Source: Asterias rubens
Taxonomy: Eukaryota; Echinodermata; Asteroidea; Forcipulatida; Asteriidae
Direction of reading: 5' to 3'
DNA: 64,000 nt
NCBI RefSeq assembly: GCF_902459465.1
Contig: NC_047066.1
Span: 19,285,047 to 19,349,046, forward strand
Part shown: piece after piece, positions 35,201 through 44,745 of the stretch
How the letters are laid out: each line of letters starts with the position of its first letter
Position numbering within the stretch: position 1 is the stretch's first letter
Made by a program: the position numbers and the translations under genes
Notes under the pieces: generated by a model
Databases searched by the model: none
The model's input: the letters and a program-made list of their open reading frames with translations, nothing else
What the model was told of the DNA's origin: nothing

Positions 35201-36123
35201 TGTGCGAAGGCAGTCAAAAGCGCATTCAGAGCCCTGGGGCTAATCAACAGAACCATTACGAACAAAGACAAAACAACAATCATCAGACTGTACAAAGAAC
35301 TGGTTAGACCACACCTAGATTACTGTGTTCAGGCGTGGAGGCCTCATCTTCAAAGGGACATTGACCTAATATAGAAAGAGTGCAAAAGAGAGCATTGCGA
35401 ATGATTGGAGGTCTATCTCACCTAGACTACGTTCACAGACTCAGGGAAGTGAAATTGACCACCCTGGAGTGCAGGAGGCTGCGAGGAGATCTTATCGAGA
35501 CCTTTAAGATACTCAGGGGCCTTGAGGGCTTGAACCCTGAACACTTCTTTGATTTGTCAACCGTGCAGCACAGGGGTCACCAACTTAAACTGTACCAATC
35601 AAGATCCAACCTCAACCTCAGGAAGTTCTGGTTTAGCCAGAGAGTGGTCAACTACTGGAACATTCTCCCTCGAAAGGCCATTGAAGCTTCAAGTGTGAAC
35701 ATTTTCAAGGGACATGTGGATAAATTCCTAAAGAATGTCGGGGGGCTCTACATAAGCTTAGCTGTCTGCCCCAGAAACCAGAACCACCGTCTCCTCCCCA
35801 GTTGTGTGATGGCGTCGGTGGATTCAAGTAAGTTCAACATATAGGGCAAGATAGCTCAGTTGGTAGAGCGCCGACACGTTAATCCGGAGGTCGTTGGTTC
35901 GAATCCCACTCTAGTCAATTCTTTGTTCAACCCCCCAAAATCATTGAAAAATTTACCCAGTCAGTTTCCCTTGTGGTTTTATATTGATATTTTTTATATT
36001 TATAAATAAATAAGGACTTACCAATACTTCCACTTTGTCCACTGTGTTCTCCATGTCACGACCAAGTTTGTCGGTATCAAAGTCGAGCTGGCCGGGCTGT
36101 TGGTTATGGCTAATTTTATCCAT
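26294..36123 (-). CDS. SKA2: SKA2 homologue with a C-terminal SKA1-like winged-helix tail, eight exons
   Basis: Subunit of the Ska complex, which couples kinetochores to spindle microtubules in mitosis. Exons read on the minus strand: 36123-36022, 31680-31597, 31021-30842, 29254-29135, 28638-28569, 27895-27792, 27661-27542, 26353-26294. All junctions are AG/GT and the phases agree (0,0,0,0,1,0,0), giving about 279 residues. Exons 1-3 (residues 1-122) equal human SKA2 in length (121) and carry its signature, FRKAESDLEYMSRKLEDEF against the vertebrate QKAESDLDYI pattern, followed by the second and third helices. Exons 4-5 (about 123-185) are a Ser/Glu/Gln-rich, probably disordered linker. Exons 6-8 contain ISEDEFESVSPLVKGRVKL, then TIQEMTKKG and a Lys-rich last helix. 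These resemble the SKA1 winged-helix microtubule-binding domain, which vertebrate SKA2 lacks. The start is the first ATG before the coiled coil. The exon 1-3 call is firm; linkage to exons 4-8 rests on phase and domain logic. Confidence 0.85.
26405..26702. mobile_element. Family C TIR element in SKA2 intron 7
   Basis: catagagttatatataagaa at the left is mirrored by ttatatataactctatg at the right. The GC-rich interior (cgcgcgccattctgtacacg) is the reverse complement of the 46-kb copy. Confidence 0.9.
26703..27130. other. SKA2 intron 7, no further feature seen
   Basis: AT-rich intronic sequence without recognised repeat. Confidence 0.4.
27131..27496. mobile_element. Family A-related MITE in SKA2 intron 7
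   Basis: Shares the family A interior, but its ends read ttaaagggtaggtacacgtt ... aacgtgtaccttccttttaa. Confidence 0.8.
28130..28515. mobile_element. Family A MITE in SKA2 intron 5
   Basis: Left end aaaggcagtggacactattg, central palindrome with two changes, right end ccattagtgtccagtgtctt. Confidence 0.85.
28733..28815. mobile_element. Family F MITE fragment in SKA2 intron 4
   Basis: aaagggtctatgtccttttt, cacaaatttacattaaactt and acagtttgaagataac match the family F ends. Confidence 0.55.
28885..29070. repeat. Tandem repeat with a 130-bp period in SKA2 intron 4
   Basis: cacttccggttgaaccggaa and gtagaggtcaacacaaggtc recur 130 bases later with one or two changes. The core ttccggtt.aaccggaa is itself palindromic. 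Confidence 0.8.
29321..29397 (-). mobile_element. tRNA-like sequence, probably a SINE head, in SKA2 intron 3
   Basis: On the minus strand TTGCTCAGTTGGTAAAGC resembles an A box and GGTTTAAATC a B box. It is degenerate, so a SINE remnant is more likely than a tRNA gene. A second A-box-like fragment (TAGCTCAGTTGG) lies on the minus strand at about 29830-29850. Confidence 0.45.
29869..29912 (-). pseudogene. Decayed duplicate of the start of SKA2 exon 4
   Basis: About 40 bases resemble the acceptor and first 13 codons of exon 4 (attagatttcagacagcag against attagatttcagccagcag). The reading frame soon meets a stop. It lies about 660 bases upstream of the real exon, in the same intron. Confidence 0.65.
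30241..30631. mobile_element. Family A MITE in SKA2 intron 3
   Basis: Left end aaaggcattggacactattg, central palindrome, right end ccaatagtgtgcactgcctt. Confidence 0.88.
31105..31525. mobile_element. Family E elements forming a long hairpin in SKA2 intron 2
   Basis: A partial copy (31105-31183) and a complete copy (31274-31521) face each other around a palindromic centre (actccaaccatgtt / aacatggttggagt). Arms of roughly 110 bases, from ggcgtccagtgggatttcac to the reverse complement near 31330-31345, pair almost perfectly. Confidence 0.85.
31945..32166. mobile_element. Family A MITE, 3'-truncated, in SKA2 intron 1
   Basis: Begins taaagacagtggacactgtt and stops inside the central palindrome (ctcaaattctaaacttgag). 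Confidence 0.8.
32351..32432. repeat. Perfect-looking hairpin in SKA2 intron 1
   Basis: ctactcctagaatgaggttc and cgttcc.ctatcgt pair with acgatagcggaacg and ggttctaggagtag across a short loop. A gacaca-rich stretch follows to about 32760. Confidence 0.75.
32940..33236. repeat. Inverted repeat of about 300 bp overlapping the LINE 5' flank
   Basis: The left arm at 32940-32972 (tgttggcggtgtccc) is the near-perfect reverse complement of 33202-33236 (gggacaccaccaaca), with arms of about 33 bases. It resembles a MITE boundary pair and encloses the 5' direct repeat of the LINE. Confidence 0.65.
32998..33039 (+). repeat. Direct repeat 5' of the LINE, matching 35948-35990
   Basis: Thirty-two bases beginning aaatttacccagtcag are identical to 35948-35979, followed in both places by tattgatat. 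The pair brackets the LINE. It may be a long target-site duplication or two SINE tails. Confidence 0.7.
33291..35844 (+). pseudogene. CR1/Rex1-like non-LTR retrotransposon ORF2, 5'-truncated and broken
   Basis: Remains of a LINE ORF2 in the first intron of the SKA2 gene, opposite in orientation to it. The first frame (33291-34493) starts inside the apurinic endonuclease (GDFNHSSIDW, then TSDHN), so the 5' part is missing. It continues through a Lys/Arg-rich linker into the first reverse transcriptase blocks (LKPGKAP). A deletion near 34460 removes roughly two dozen codons and shifts frame. RT then continues to about 35374 with VYLDFSKAFDRVPH, GVPQGSVLGPLLF and FADDTKV; a second, in-frame loss of about a dozen residues lies just before FADD (near 34937). 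A single-base frameshift near 35370 moves the C-terminal part to 35380-35844. The family is jockey-superfamily, closest in look to CR1/Rex1. It cannot make a working protein as it stands. Confidence 0.9.
35849..35990 (+). mobile_element. tRNA-derived SINE (short copy) abutting the LINE 3' end
   Basis: A tRNA-like head has a clear A box (TAGCTCAGTTGGTAGAGC) and B box (GGTTCGAATCC); the anticodon position reads GTT (Asn-like). A tail containing TTTACCCAGTCAGTTTCCC follows. The same tail stands at 32998-33039, and a related head plus tail is at 48106-48343, so this is a dispersed SINE rather than a tRNA gene. Confidence 0.6.
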
Positions 36124-37941
36124 TCTTTCAAGTTTAAAATTCGGTATTCAAGTCACAAAATACCAACTAATTTGTTTCCCTTTTTTGCCGTCTGAAATTT
36201 AGCGGGGCTCGCAAACAGCGCCCTCTCAAGCAAAGCAAAAGAGAGAATAAAATTATTAGATTTGTAAAAAATAAAAAAAGTAAGGACCATTAATTTGATA
36301 GGGCGCCCTCTGTCAATACCAGCAAACACTTTCCAATAAAAGGTCAAAGGTGACCGTATTGCAGTACATAGTTTCCGCACGGTGTGATGTGTGGTCTGCG
36401 AAGCCTTCCTAAAAAAATTCATGAAACATTCGCAAATAATGCAACATTTCTCAACATAAAATCTTCGAATTTTACGCAGTGTAAAACCAGACCGCCGAAG
36501 TACACAGCATGAATTCTCCTCATTGAGATGGAAAGTCTAAGTACTGAGATAAAAATGGGACTCCAGTCCCCGGGTGTGTCCAAAAACTGACCAGATCGAG
36601 GGAGAAACAGCAAGCATAGACCATCGACTTTTGCCACAACACCACAGTGCCTGAATTAATGTGAGTTACGTCATATTACGTAGACATGAAACATGTTAAA
36701 TTCACCGTAGGTTTGAACTGGATTTAATTAATTGTGCACAATTTATTTATATTGTGTGGTCTTTGCCTCCTACTGTTACTGTATAATTTTGTCGTTTCAA
36801 TTGCAATCAATCATTTGTGTCAATTTTAAACAAATTGATTCACACAATCAACAGATCACATCATCATTCATGCGATCATGACTGACACTATTAAAATTAT
36901 TATAATTAAGGCTTAGTCATCATCTTGATCATGTGACTAATTCATGAATAATAATTTTGTTTAGCTAACTAAAGCAGGCATGTTTTATTCTTCTTAATTT
37001 TAATTCAGTCTTATTTCCGTTATGACAACACATTTTAATTGGTGAAAACAGAATGTGTTTCATTTATTTGCCTAGCCCTAAACTAAAGTAACAGCCTAAG
37101 CTAAATTATTTTAAAAGTAAAAATTATTAAACTACATGTACAACAAGTAGGGCCTGTATGATTGATATTTTATTGCTACTTGGGTCCCCCACACGTACCC
37201 CCCCCCTTTTGCCAAAGAATGTATCATGGCTGTTTTATTTAATTTACAGTTGCCATTCAGAATCATTCATTTATGAAGTGTTTCAACTTGAACTTTGAAA
37301 TAAAGTACATGATGTAGTATCTTAGTTCCACTACTAACTGCTCTTGGTTGGTTGTAGCATTACACAAATAGAGTACAGTAAACAAATTTGAAGAATGGCT
37401 TCAAATTGAAGACAATTTGTCAATTATTTTCCAAACAGCAATTTATGAAAATTTTAACAATTAGATCTTGAATTTATAAACAAGTATAATCACCCTGGTT
37501 CAATCCTACATGTAATAGTTACCCCAATAAAGTAGAGAATGAATAGGGGAGAAGAAAGGGGTGACATTATTATTGACGGGGGAGGCTTAGCTACGGGGGT
37601 GACTCTGTCAGTGGGCGACATTGTAGTGGGCGACTTTGCTGGAGGGTGGGGGGATCGAGTTGACTGGGTCCCATGAAAGCTAATTGGTTGTAGGCTTAAA
37701 TATCATATGAGTTTGTTGTTTAACCATCCTACTCTGACACTCATTAATATTTATCAGAGGAGTTTGACTATTCATCCATGCTGAATCGAGTGGTTGTGTG
37801 GGGTAGAACAGCTGTGATTTGTGGCATTCACCATGTCATTGTTAATGAAGGCTGGCATAATGCATAGTCTACAGACACTTGTACAATGTATTATTCAAAA
37901 GTAAATGGATGATTGAAGGTTAATGCATTTAGCCTACAGCT
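36124..37941. promoter_or_regulatory. Divergent intergenic region between SKA2 and KIAA2013
   Basis: Both genes point away from this interval, so both promoters should lie here. I see no clear TATA box, CpG-island-like density or conserved element by eye. Repeat density is low compared with the rest of the window. Confidence 0.4.
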
Positions 37942-38152
37942 TTACGTTGAGGCCTGGATTTTATCTTTAAAAGGGCAAGGCCATTTCCATTTTGCAGAGG
38001 CACTTCTATTGCAAAATCTTAAAGTCTATGGGAAACTTTCAAAAGAAGGCACCAAGGCCAAGACCAGGGCAATGGAGGCCAAGACCAGGGCAATGGAGGC
38101 CAAGACCAGGGCAATGGAGGCCCTGGCCTTTGTGGCCTGGGTGTAATTCCAG
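37942..38152. repeat. Family M repeat with a 24-bp triplication
   Basis: aggcctggattttatcttta, gggcaaggccatttccattt and gccaagaccagggcaatgga three times in tandem. Relatives lie at 41272, 41676, 44746 and 45311. Confidence 0.8.
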
Positions 38153-38189
38153 GCCTGTGTTGTATTTGTATGAGACATAATAACACAGT

Positions 38190-38209
38190 TTTCCTGTTGT
38201 TCTTTCTAG
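38190..38209 (+). other. Probable 3' splice site of a 5'-UTR intron of the KIAA2013 gene
   Basis: A pyrimidine-rich run ends in TTTCTAG 18 bases before the start codon. A 5'-UTR intron acceptor would fit, but the upstream donor and exon were not identified. Confidence 0.4.
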
Positions 38210-38227
38210 CCAGGTGATTGAAGTACA

Positions 38228-40147
38228 ATGGGTCTAGCCACTCTACTCAAACGCCTGTCCGCAATGGCCTCGAATCCCCGCAGCCGCAAAATCATCTTCC
38301 TCGCCGTCGCTGCGCTGGTTTGCTTTGGTTACATCGGTCCATGGGTCATCCACCACAACCAGACAGTCAAAGTCACTACAGGCTGTCTAACGCTAAAACT
38401 CAAGGAACTGGAAAGCGAAATGAGCGAAGTGGAAGCTTCTATTTACCAGGCGGATAAACATGAAGGCAGTGCAGATCGTGTTATACCGTTTGTTGGGAAT
38501 GGTAACATTGGTCTAGTTGCCAACGTCTTAAAAGCTAATGGAATTATGGTGAGAAATGAGGAGTCATGGATTAATATAGGATTTTACCGCCCTCTTGTGA
38601 GAGCCAAGCTTATTGGCCTCAAGGACCAGAGCGCAACTGTTTTACACTACAAGAAAGCACAGGTGCAGAGGTACCAGTGTTACTCTGTAGAGGAATCTTG
38701 TGTGTTGGTCAAAACGAATACACTCGTTCATAGAGTTATGCCTTCCGTCATGCTGCAAGAAATTATTGTAGAAAATGATGCCGATCAGCCAGTCACGTTG
38801 GAACTCGCACGGAACGGTCCACACAAGTGGAAGGGCTCAGCATCAACAATGGAGATGTACACAGTGAATGGCAAGACTCGGGAGTATGTGTTATCCGCAG
38901 GTGATGTCACAATCTCGAATCCTGCCGGTGGTAGTAGAGTGATTGTTTTGGTCATTGCAGCAAGTGTGTTAGAAAAGAAAATCGTAGTGCCGTCGAAATC
39001 GGTTCACAGAGAGCATGTCTTGACGATCGTGAAATATTCAGATCCGGTGGGTAGCAGCTCTCCTCAACTCAGTGCGCATTTAGTTGACGAAGCTAACGAT
39101 GAGTTTTTCAAACTGCTTCATCGAGATTTCTCTGAGTTGATCCAAGAACATGAGAGCACGTGGACGCAGCAGATCTGGAACACGGGTCTCGTCCAAGAAC
39201 CTCTTGCGATTCCGCTCAATCCACGCGTAGATACTGAGGTGCAGCGACAACTGAGCCACATTGCCGCTGTCCATCTCTTTAACATCCTCACAACAGCCGT
39301 GATGTACTACATGATGTCCTCCATTCAGGCGCCTTTGCTGACTCCATCCGTCCCCATCCAACGCAAAAAGGAAGTCATAATGGCCTTGCAGCAACCCGGG
39401 TCATGCTTCAGTGGACAACCAACGCTCTTTGAAGACTCCCTGTGGCAACCTGTGAACACGGAAAAAGAATTAGCGGACCTTCTATCTCACTGGCAGCATG
39501 TTTTATACAAGCACGGCTGCCATAGCCTTCTATCCGTCGGAGTAACTGGTATCATGCAAGCGATGATGTTGAGTTTCCTCGCCGGGCAATTCACCGAACG
39601 TGAGCTCTCCTTCCACGCCGATCCGCTGCTATTCCGCAACAAATTCCATCTGCATAATATATTTTACAACACGTCCTTCCTGCACATTGATATCAATCCC
39701 AATCCGGGCGAGCAAGGGATCTTCATCAGCACCACCAGTATACAGGCTAAGGGCGTTACGCCCATAAAACTTTACGCCTGCGGAACCGGGTGTGAGGGCA
39801 CACCCATACTCCTCACCGCTTCTATGCAACAAATCCCTTTAAAATGGACCGAGCCGCAAACCCCGTTTCTTTACATCTCGCACGACGTGAAACACTTAGC
39901 GTACTTGAAGCAGAAGATCATCCACTTCAAACATCTGTATGAGTTAGACGGGGCAGCGGTGAATGCTCTGATGCCAGTCATTATCGACAACAAAGACAAG
40001 CAAGGCTTCCAGATGCCTGTCATTGTCTGGGTCATTATTATTGTCTGTATTTTAATCTTCCACATGTTTCTTTTGAATCTGGTGTATAGGGAATATTGCT
40101 CAGGGTCCTCAGGGGTGAAGCTCTCAGAGAAAACCAGCAGGGCGTGA
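38228..40147 (+). CDS. KIAA2013: KIAA2013-like membrane protein, single coding exon
   Basis: A 639-residue open frame without introns, homologous to the vertebrate protein KIAA2013, whose function is unknown. An N-terminal signal-anchor-like hydrophobic segment lies at about residues 22-41 and a second near the C terminus (about 596-620), leaving a large presumably lumenal or extracellular middle and a short cytosolic tail. Family landmarks I recognise: CFSG in the middle (residue about 398), GIMQAMMLSF, FHADP, IKLYACGTGC, PFLYIS followed by HLAYLKQK, and FHMFLLNLVYREYC at the last membrane segment. The ATG context is good (A at -3, G at +4). A pyrimidine tract and AG end about 18 bases upstream, so a non-coding first exon is likely. 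It lies head to head with SKA2, about 2.1 kb between the start codons. Codon use is GC-richer than the surrounding DNA, as expected for real coding sequence. Confidence 0.93.
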   Translation: MGLATLLKRLSAMASNPRSRKIIFLAVAALVCFGYIGPWVIHHNQTVKVTTGCLTLKLKELESEMSEVEASIYQADKHEGSADRVIPFVGNGNIGLVANVLKANGIMVRNEESWINIGFYRPLVRAKLIGLKDQSATVLHYKKAQVQRYQCYSVEESCVLVKTNTLVHRVMPSVMLQEIIVENDADQPVTLELARNGPHKWKGSASTMEMYTVNGKTREYVLSAGDVTISNPAGGSRVIVLVIAASVLEKKIVVPSKSVHREHVLTIVKYSDPVGSSSPQLSAHLVDEANDEFFKLLHRDFSELIQEHESTWTQQIWNTGLVQEPLAIPLNPRVDTEVQRQLSHIAAVHLFNILTTAVMYYMMSSIQAPLLTPSVPIQRKKEVIMALQQPGSCFSGQPTLFEDSLWQPVNTEKELADLLSHWQHVLYKHGCHSLLSVGVTGIMQAMMLSFLAGQFTERELSFHADPLLFRNKFHLHNIFYNTSFLHIDINPNPGEQGIFISTTSIQAKGVTPIKLYACGTGCEGTPILLTASMQQIPLKWTEPQTPFLYISHDVKHLAYLKQKIIHFKHLYELDGAAVNALMPVIIDNKDKQGFQMPVIVWVIIIVCILIFHMFLLNLVYREYCSGSSGVKLSEKTSRA

Positions 40148-40892
40148 TATCAACATGCACATCAGGCATAATATTCTTCTTAGTTTAGTCTGATTTGTTT
40201 GGCTCTTACAAAAAGTTAGAAAGATTGTGATTAAATTGCCTGAAAAGTCTATAGGCCCTAGACCCTATGCAAAACGTGTACGCCACGCGGGTCTCCTGTT
40301 TGCCATTTTGGGTGTCAAAAGGATGGTACACATGTTTAGGCACCTCGGAACAATTATGCGTGTCAAACACCTTTCTGGGGGAGTCCATTCCTTTGTGCAT
40401 GTTTTGACACCCGAAATGGTGGACAGGAGACACGCATGTACATGTGCTGCGCGTTGTGAATAGGGTCTCTTGAAGCCTACACTGAGATGACATGTACAAT
40501 AAGTCGGCCCTTTCACTTAATACAATTTTCCTATGTTTTGCCAAGGATGCCAGATGTTTGACTCTTTCTTGGTGGGGCAATTTGCTCTTTTTCTGCATGT
40601 ACAGTGCATCGGCAAATTGGGCACTGCTGGACTAAATGGGTGTTGGGTTTATTTTCAATGCATTTTGTACTTGGCAGCGGGTTGGTGGTGGGGTATAATG
40701 GGTGTGTGGTGGGTACAAGGTACAAGGTATATTGGCCTCCTATTACTTGCCCAGAAGACATGGAAGAAGGCCTGACGAGGTGCTCTTTTGTCTGGTAGCC
40801 TACATGTATCTAAGACATTATCTAGTACATGTATATGGGGTCATACATGTACCGGTAGGTTCGAATTCCACTTGATTTTTCCTAAAATAATA
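40148..40892. other. Probable 3' UTR and flank of KIAA2013
   Basis: An AATAAA lies at 40889-40894, close to the MITE, but a closer polyadenylation signal was not identified. A weak inverted repeat runs about 40268-40460 (cgtgtacgccacgcgggtctcctgt.. / ..acaggagacacgcatgtac). Confidence 0.4.
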
Positions 40893-41251
40893 AACAAAGA
40901 CCAGTCCTCTCACTTGGTGTATCTCAACGTACGCATAAAATAACAAACCTGTGAAAATTTGAGCTTGATTGGTCGTCGGAGTTGCGAGATAATTATGAAG
41001 GAAAAACCACCCTTGTCACACGTAGTTGTGTGCTTTCAGATGCTTGATTTCGAGACCTCAAATTCTAAACTTGAGGTCTCGAAATCAAATTCCTGGAAAA
41101 ATTACCTGCTCAAAAAACTACGTCACTTCAGAGGGAGCTGTTTCTCACAATGTTTTTTAGTATCAACCTCTCCCTATTACTCATATCCAAGTAAGGTTTT
41201 ATGCTAATAATTATTTTGAGTAATTACCAACAGTGTCCACTGCCTTTAAAG
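40893..41251. mobile_element. Family A MITE, 5'-truncated
   Basis: From agaccagtcctctcacttgg through the central palindrome to ccaacagtgtccactgcctt. Confidence 0.88.
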
Positions 41252-41271
41252 GAACCATAAAGCATGGACAA

Positions 41272-41395
41272 GTGCATGCCTGGAATTTCATCTTTGATTT
41301 TGCAAAGGGCACTTCCATTGTAAAATCAATGGGATTTTTTAAAGAGGCATCAAGGCCAAGACCAGGGGCAATGGAAGCCATGGCAAACCATGACT
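41272..41395. repeat. Family M repeat
   Basis: gcctggaatttcatctttga, gcaaagggcacttccattgt, gccaagaccaggggcaatgg. Confidence 0.75.
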
Positions 41396-41675
41396 TCGAT
41401 CAACCCCTGACAATAGTGTAAGAAGAAAAAGACTAAAAAATTTATTTATCCGTTTAATAAAGCAATACAGTTTTTCTTGGTTCACTTGCACTAGGCATGC
41501 AACTTTCCAGCGAATCGGCTGATTTCCTCATTCTTGGTTTTGCTGCTGTGCTATTGAAAATTTGAAAAAACACAGCAAAGTCTCACTGTGCCTGAAACTT
41601 TCCTCGTTATTTTTGTAACAAACTGCAGTTTGCACGCTTTTGTACTCGTATCACATGTAGCACTGCACTGGGTGG

Positions 41676-41838
41676 GACGTTTGCTGGCCTTGAATTTCAC
41701 TCTTGTAGGGGTACAGCACAATATCCTCTGGCAAGGGGCACTCAATAAGGAATATTTGAATTTGTAAAGGGCACCACAGCAAAAGCACAGGGCACCACAG
41801 CAATTGCGGTTGGTGCTGTTGGTTAATTCAAGGCCTGC
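41676..41838. repeat. Family M repeat, diverged
   Basis: ggccttgaatttcactcttg, gcaaggggcactcaat, gtaaagggcaccacagcaa, ending ttaattcaaggcctgc. Confidence 0.55.
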
Positions 41839-42121
41839 TACTACATGTAGCTCTCTGTAGTACTGTAACATAGACGGACGTCCAACCAGTAACTAGTAAT
41901 GAGATGTAGGCTACTGTATACTAAGGATCAACTGGAATGTGGAAGTTACTTGGCATACATGTACGTGAGGTATTGTTTGCGTGTTCGATCTACATACATG
42001 TACACTGAATTTAAAATACAACACTTACACTTTGTAACAGTTGAACTTGTTTTCTTTGAGTGTTAATTTGACATGTTTGTAAAAAGTACTGTACATGTAT
42101 TTGAAAGCCTTAACTCATCAG

Positions 42122-42281
42122 GGGCTCAATTTCATTGAGCTGCTTCAAGCACAAAATATATGCTAAGCAAAAAATGAGCAGGATACCGGTGTTTTAGCTG
42201 GTAACCTTATTCTGGTAGGCATAACTTTATTGCGCTGAGCTACTTTTTGTGCTTAAAAGCAGCTCAATGAAATTGGGCCTA
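42122..42281. mobile_element. Family B MITE
   Basis: ggggctcaatttcattgagc with tgcttcaagcacaaaa is mirrored by gtgcttaaaagcagctcaat and gaaattgggcc. Confidence 0.85.
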
Positions 42282-42614
42282 GACGTTTAATATTTTATAC
42301 ACTGTATGAAACCAATGCAAGTTATGTAACATTGTAACAACAGTCAGTATGTGTACATAATTAGTGAACATATTTTTATTGTACTTTTGGGGTTCTTAAG
42401 GCAGAAACATTTTTTAGTTTTAGAATTTGAGTTTTCCTGGTAAATTGAAGACTGTTTTGTTCCAGTGTAACCCTTAGGCCTACCTTGCCAAATCCTACAA
42501 TGTACAATGTAGTACAGTATCCTCTTTACATTACGTCTTATTGAGACAAACTTTGAGCAGATTTTGTAAGAATTTGTTACAGTATGCCTATTGAACAACG
42601 GCAAAAGACGGCCA

Positions 42615-42899
42615 GGGCCCAATTTCATAGCGCTGCTTAGCGGCATATTTTGTGCTTACTGTGTGATTTCCATTTCATAGCGCTGCTAACCGCAAGCACA
42701 CGGAAAGGCATGCTGACCTTCTGTTGTTTACCGCATGAAAATGAATGATGTCACAATGCAAATCCATGGTAAACGCGCAATATGGCCGCCCAATTTTTTG
42801 TTGACCTATGAAATACGCTTGCACCTTAGCAAATTTTCTTGCAACAGTAAGCATGAAAATTTGCCTACCGTTAAAGCAGCCCTATGAATTTGGGCCCAG
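42615..42899. mobile_element. Family B MITE, longer subtype
   Basis: gggcccaatttcatagcgct at the left, agcagccctatgaatttggg at the right. The interior (gcaagcacacggaaaggcat) resembles 19296-19372. Confidence 0.85.
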
Positions 42900-43938
42900 A
42901 TTTGTCCGTTCACGAGTTTACTGGCCAGATGCTATAATCACTGGCCTCAGACTTGTGGTTCTGTGAAATTCCGAGCCCTGGTTAGGCACAAGTCCACCCA
43001 AAGAGTTGAACAAACCATTGGTTGTTGTGTCTTTTAAACTGGACCACCGAACCATGACCACTTCATTAAACAGTTGCCTGTGTTCTATTAACTCGTCAAA
43101 TGCCAGCTAAATGCATACATTAGTAAGACTGCCACTTCATGTTGCGCAGTTTTGTTGTGTTTTCCAAAGTGAACTCATTAACTTTCCCTTATGTTAATGG
43201 TTAAAGGCACGTCCAAGAAAGCGATCTCCTTGTGTCCCTCTGTGTTTTTTATAAGAACTACACTATGTACATGTAATATAAAGATACAAAATATGACTGT
43301 TGTTGCCCTCGCATATGTACAACAATAGAACTTACAATCTCAAAAATTAATCTTATTTTGCCTTCGAGATAAAACTCTCTGAAAGACACAAATGCGTGTA
43401 CATTGTTCGAGGACTTTCCCTAAAATTAATCAAAATCTGATTTGTTTTTCTCTGATGTTTATCACAGCATCCTTTTTTGGTCACTTGGAGAAAAACTAAC
43501 ATTTCAAAATAAGAAATTATGCTTGATTTTTTATTCACTATGTTTAAAAAGGTGAATTATTTATTTATTAGATTTGTTAAAGGTATTTTTCATGAAATAA
43601 CCTTCGTAAATGGTTGTGTTCCATGAAGCGTCACCCGTTGTGCATAAATAAGTGCATTTGTTTCTGATGAACCATTTAGTATGATGGTCAAATGACGAGG
43701 TAAATTGCATACCACTTTAAAGATATTTTTTATGCAGTAAACAAGTAACTTGGAGGAGTACAAAATGGCTCTCGATAAAGATCAGTTTGTTTGTTTAGTA
43801 AGGTCTTAAATTACATTTGTGCAAATTTCACAAGTTTGGTTTTGTTATGTGAAGTTTGAACACTTTTAGTAAATTTAGTTGGTTGGTGATATATTTTCCA
43901 ATAACTATTTCTTTTGGCAGAGATAAACAATGTTATTA

Positions 43939-43978
<40 letters not shown>

Positions 43979-44745
43979 ATAAGAATTTCGTTTGGAAACA
44001 TGTATTTTGGTCTGTGGTTGTTTGAGTATTTTCATCTGACTTATAAATAATAAGGGCCTTATAGCACTGAGACGATGTATTAAGTATCAGTGTACATGTA
44101 CCGTTAACGTAAGACTGATTATGTTAATTTGGGTTTTAAAAAATAATTAAAAATTTAACAAAACATTTGAGAAAGGGCATAAATTTGGGCCACTATAACT
44201 ATTTGTTTTGCATTTTCACCGTCCTTTGGGTTGAAGCAGTTTACAACAGCTATAATTTTTCAGCAAGTTTATTGAGAATTTTGTTTTTTCCCGACGGTTG
44301 GATAATACAAGCAAATCTATGGAAAGAGCAAGTGCATCATGCTTGTACATACGTGTAGCGATTTTGTGATATTTGATATTTGATCCGTGGACCCGTACAA
44401 ACACACTAACGCCAGAAACATGACAAGTGTAGTGCATTTACAGCAATTTAGATCAATACACACTACATGCACAAGGAGAGTAGTGGCTTTATAGGCTACA
44501 ATGTATACAGTCAGAAATCTTGCTTCAGTTAAGTACAACCCTGACCCCATTATTTCTATCCCAGAGAGGCTGCTTATTAAGTTATTACATATTTATGAAG
44601 CGATAACAATACATAGTAGACCTTGGGGAAAGAGGTTGCATGTATTGAAAATGGTGATAATACAATTAAGAGTCCCAGGGAAATAATTTTGCATTTTTAT
44701 TGATCACAGGTTTTACACGTCGGGGTAGAAATATAAAGTTCCGTT
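42900..44745. other. No gene recognised; contains an ATT microsatellite
   Basis: (tta)n at about 43936-43977. The rest is AT-rich without coding signal. Confidence 0.5.

Noticed and set aside
35849..35921. Functional tRNA-Asn gene
   Set aside because: Boxes A and B are good, but it abuts a LINE 3' end, has a SINE-type tail repeated elsewhere, and acceptor-stem pairing is poor.
39680..39715. 2A-like skipping motif in KIAA2013 (DINPNPGE)
   Set aside because: The essential NPGP is absent (NPGE), and the region aligns with the normal family body.
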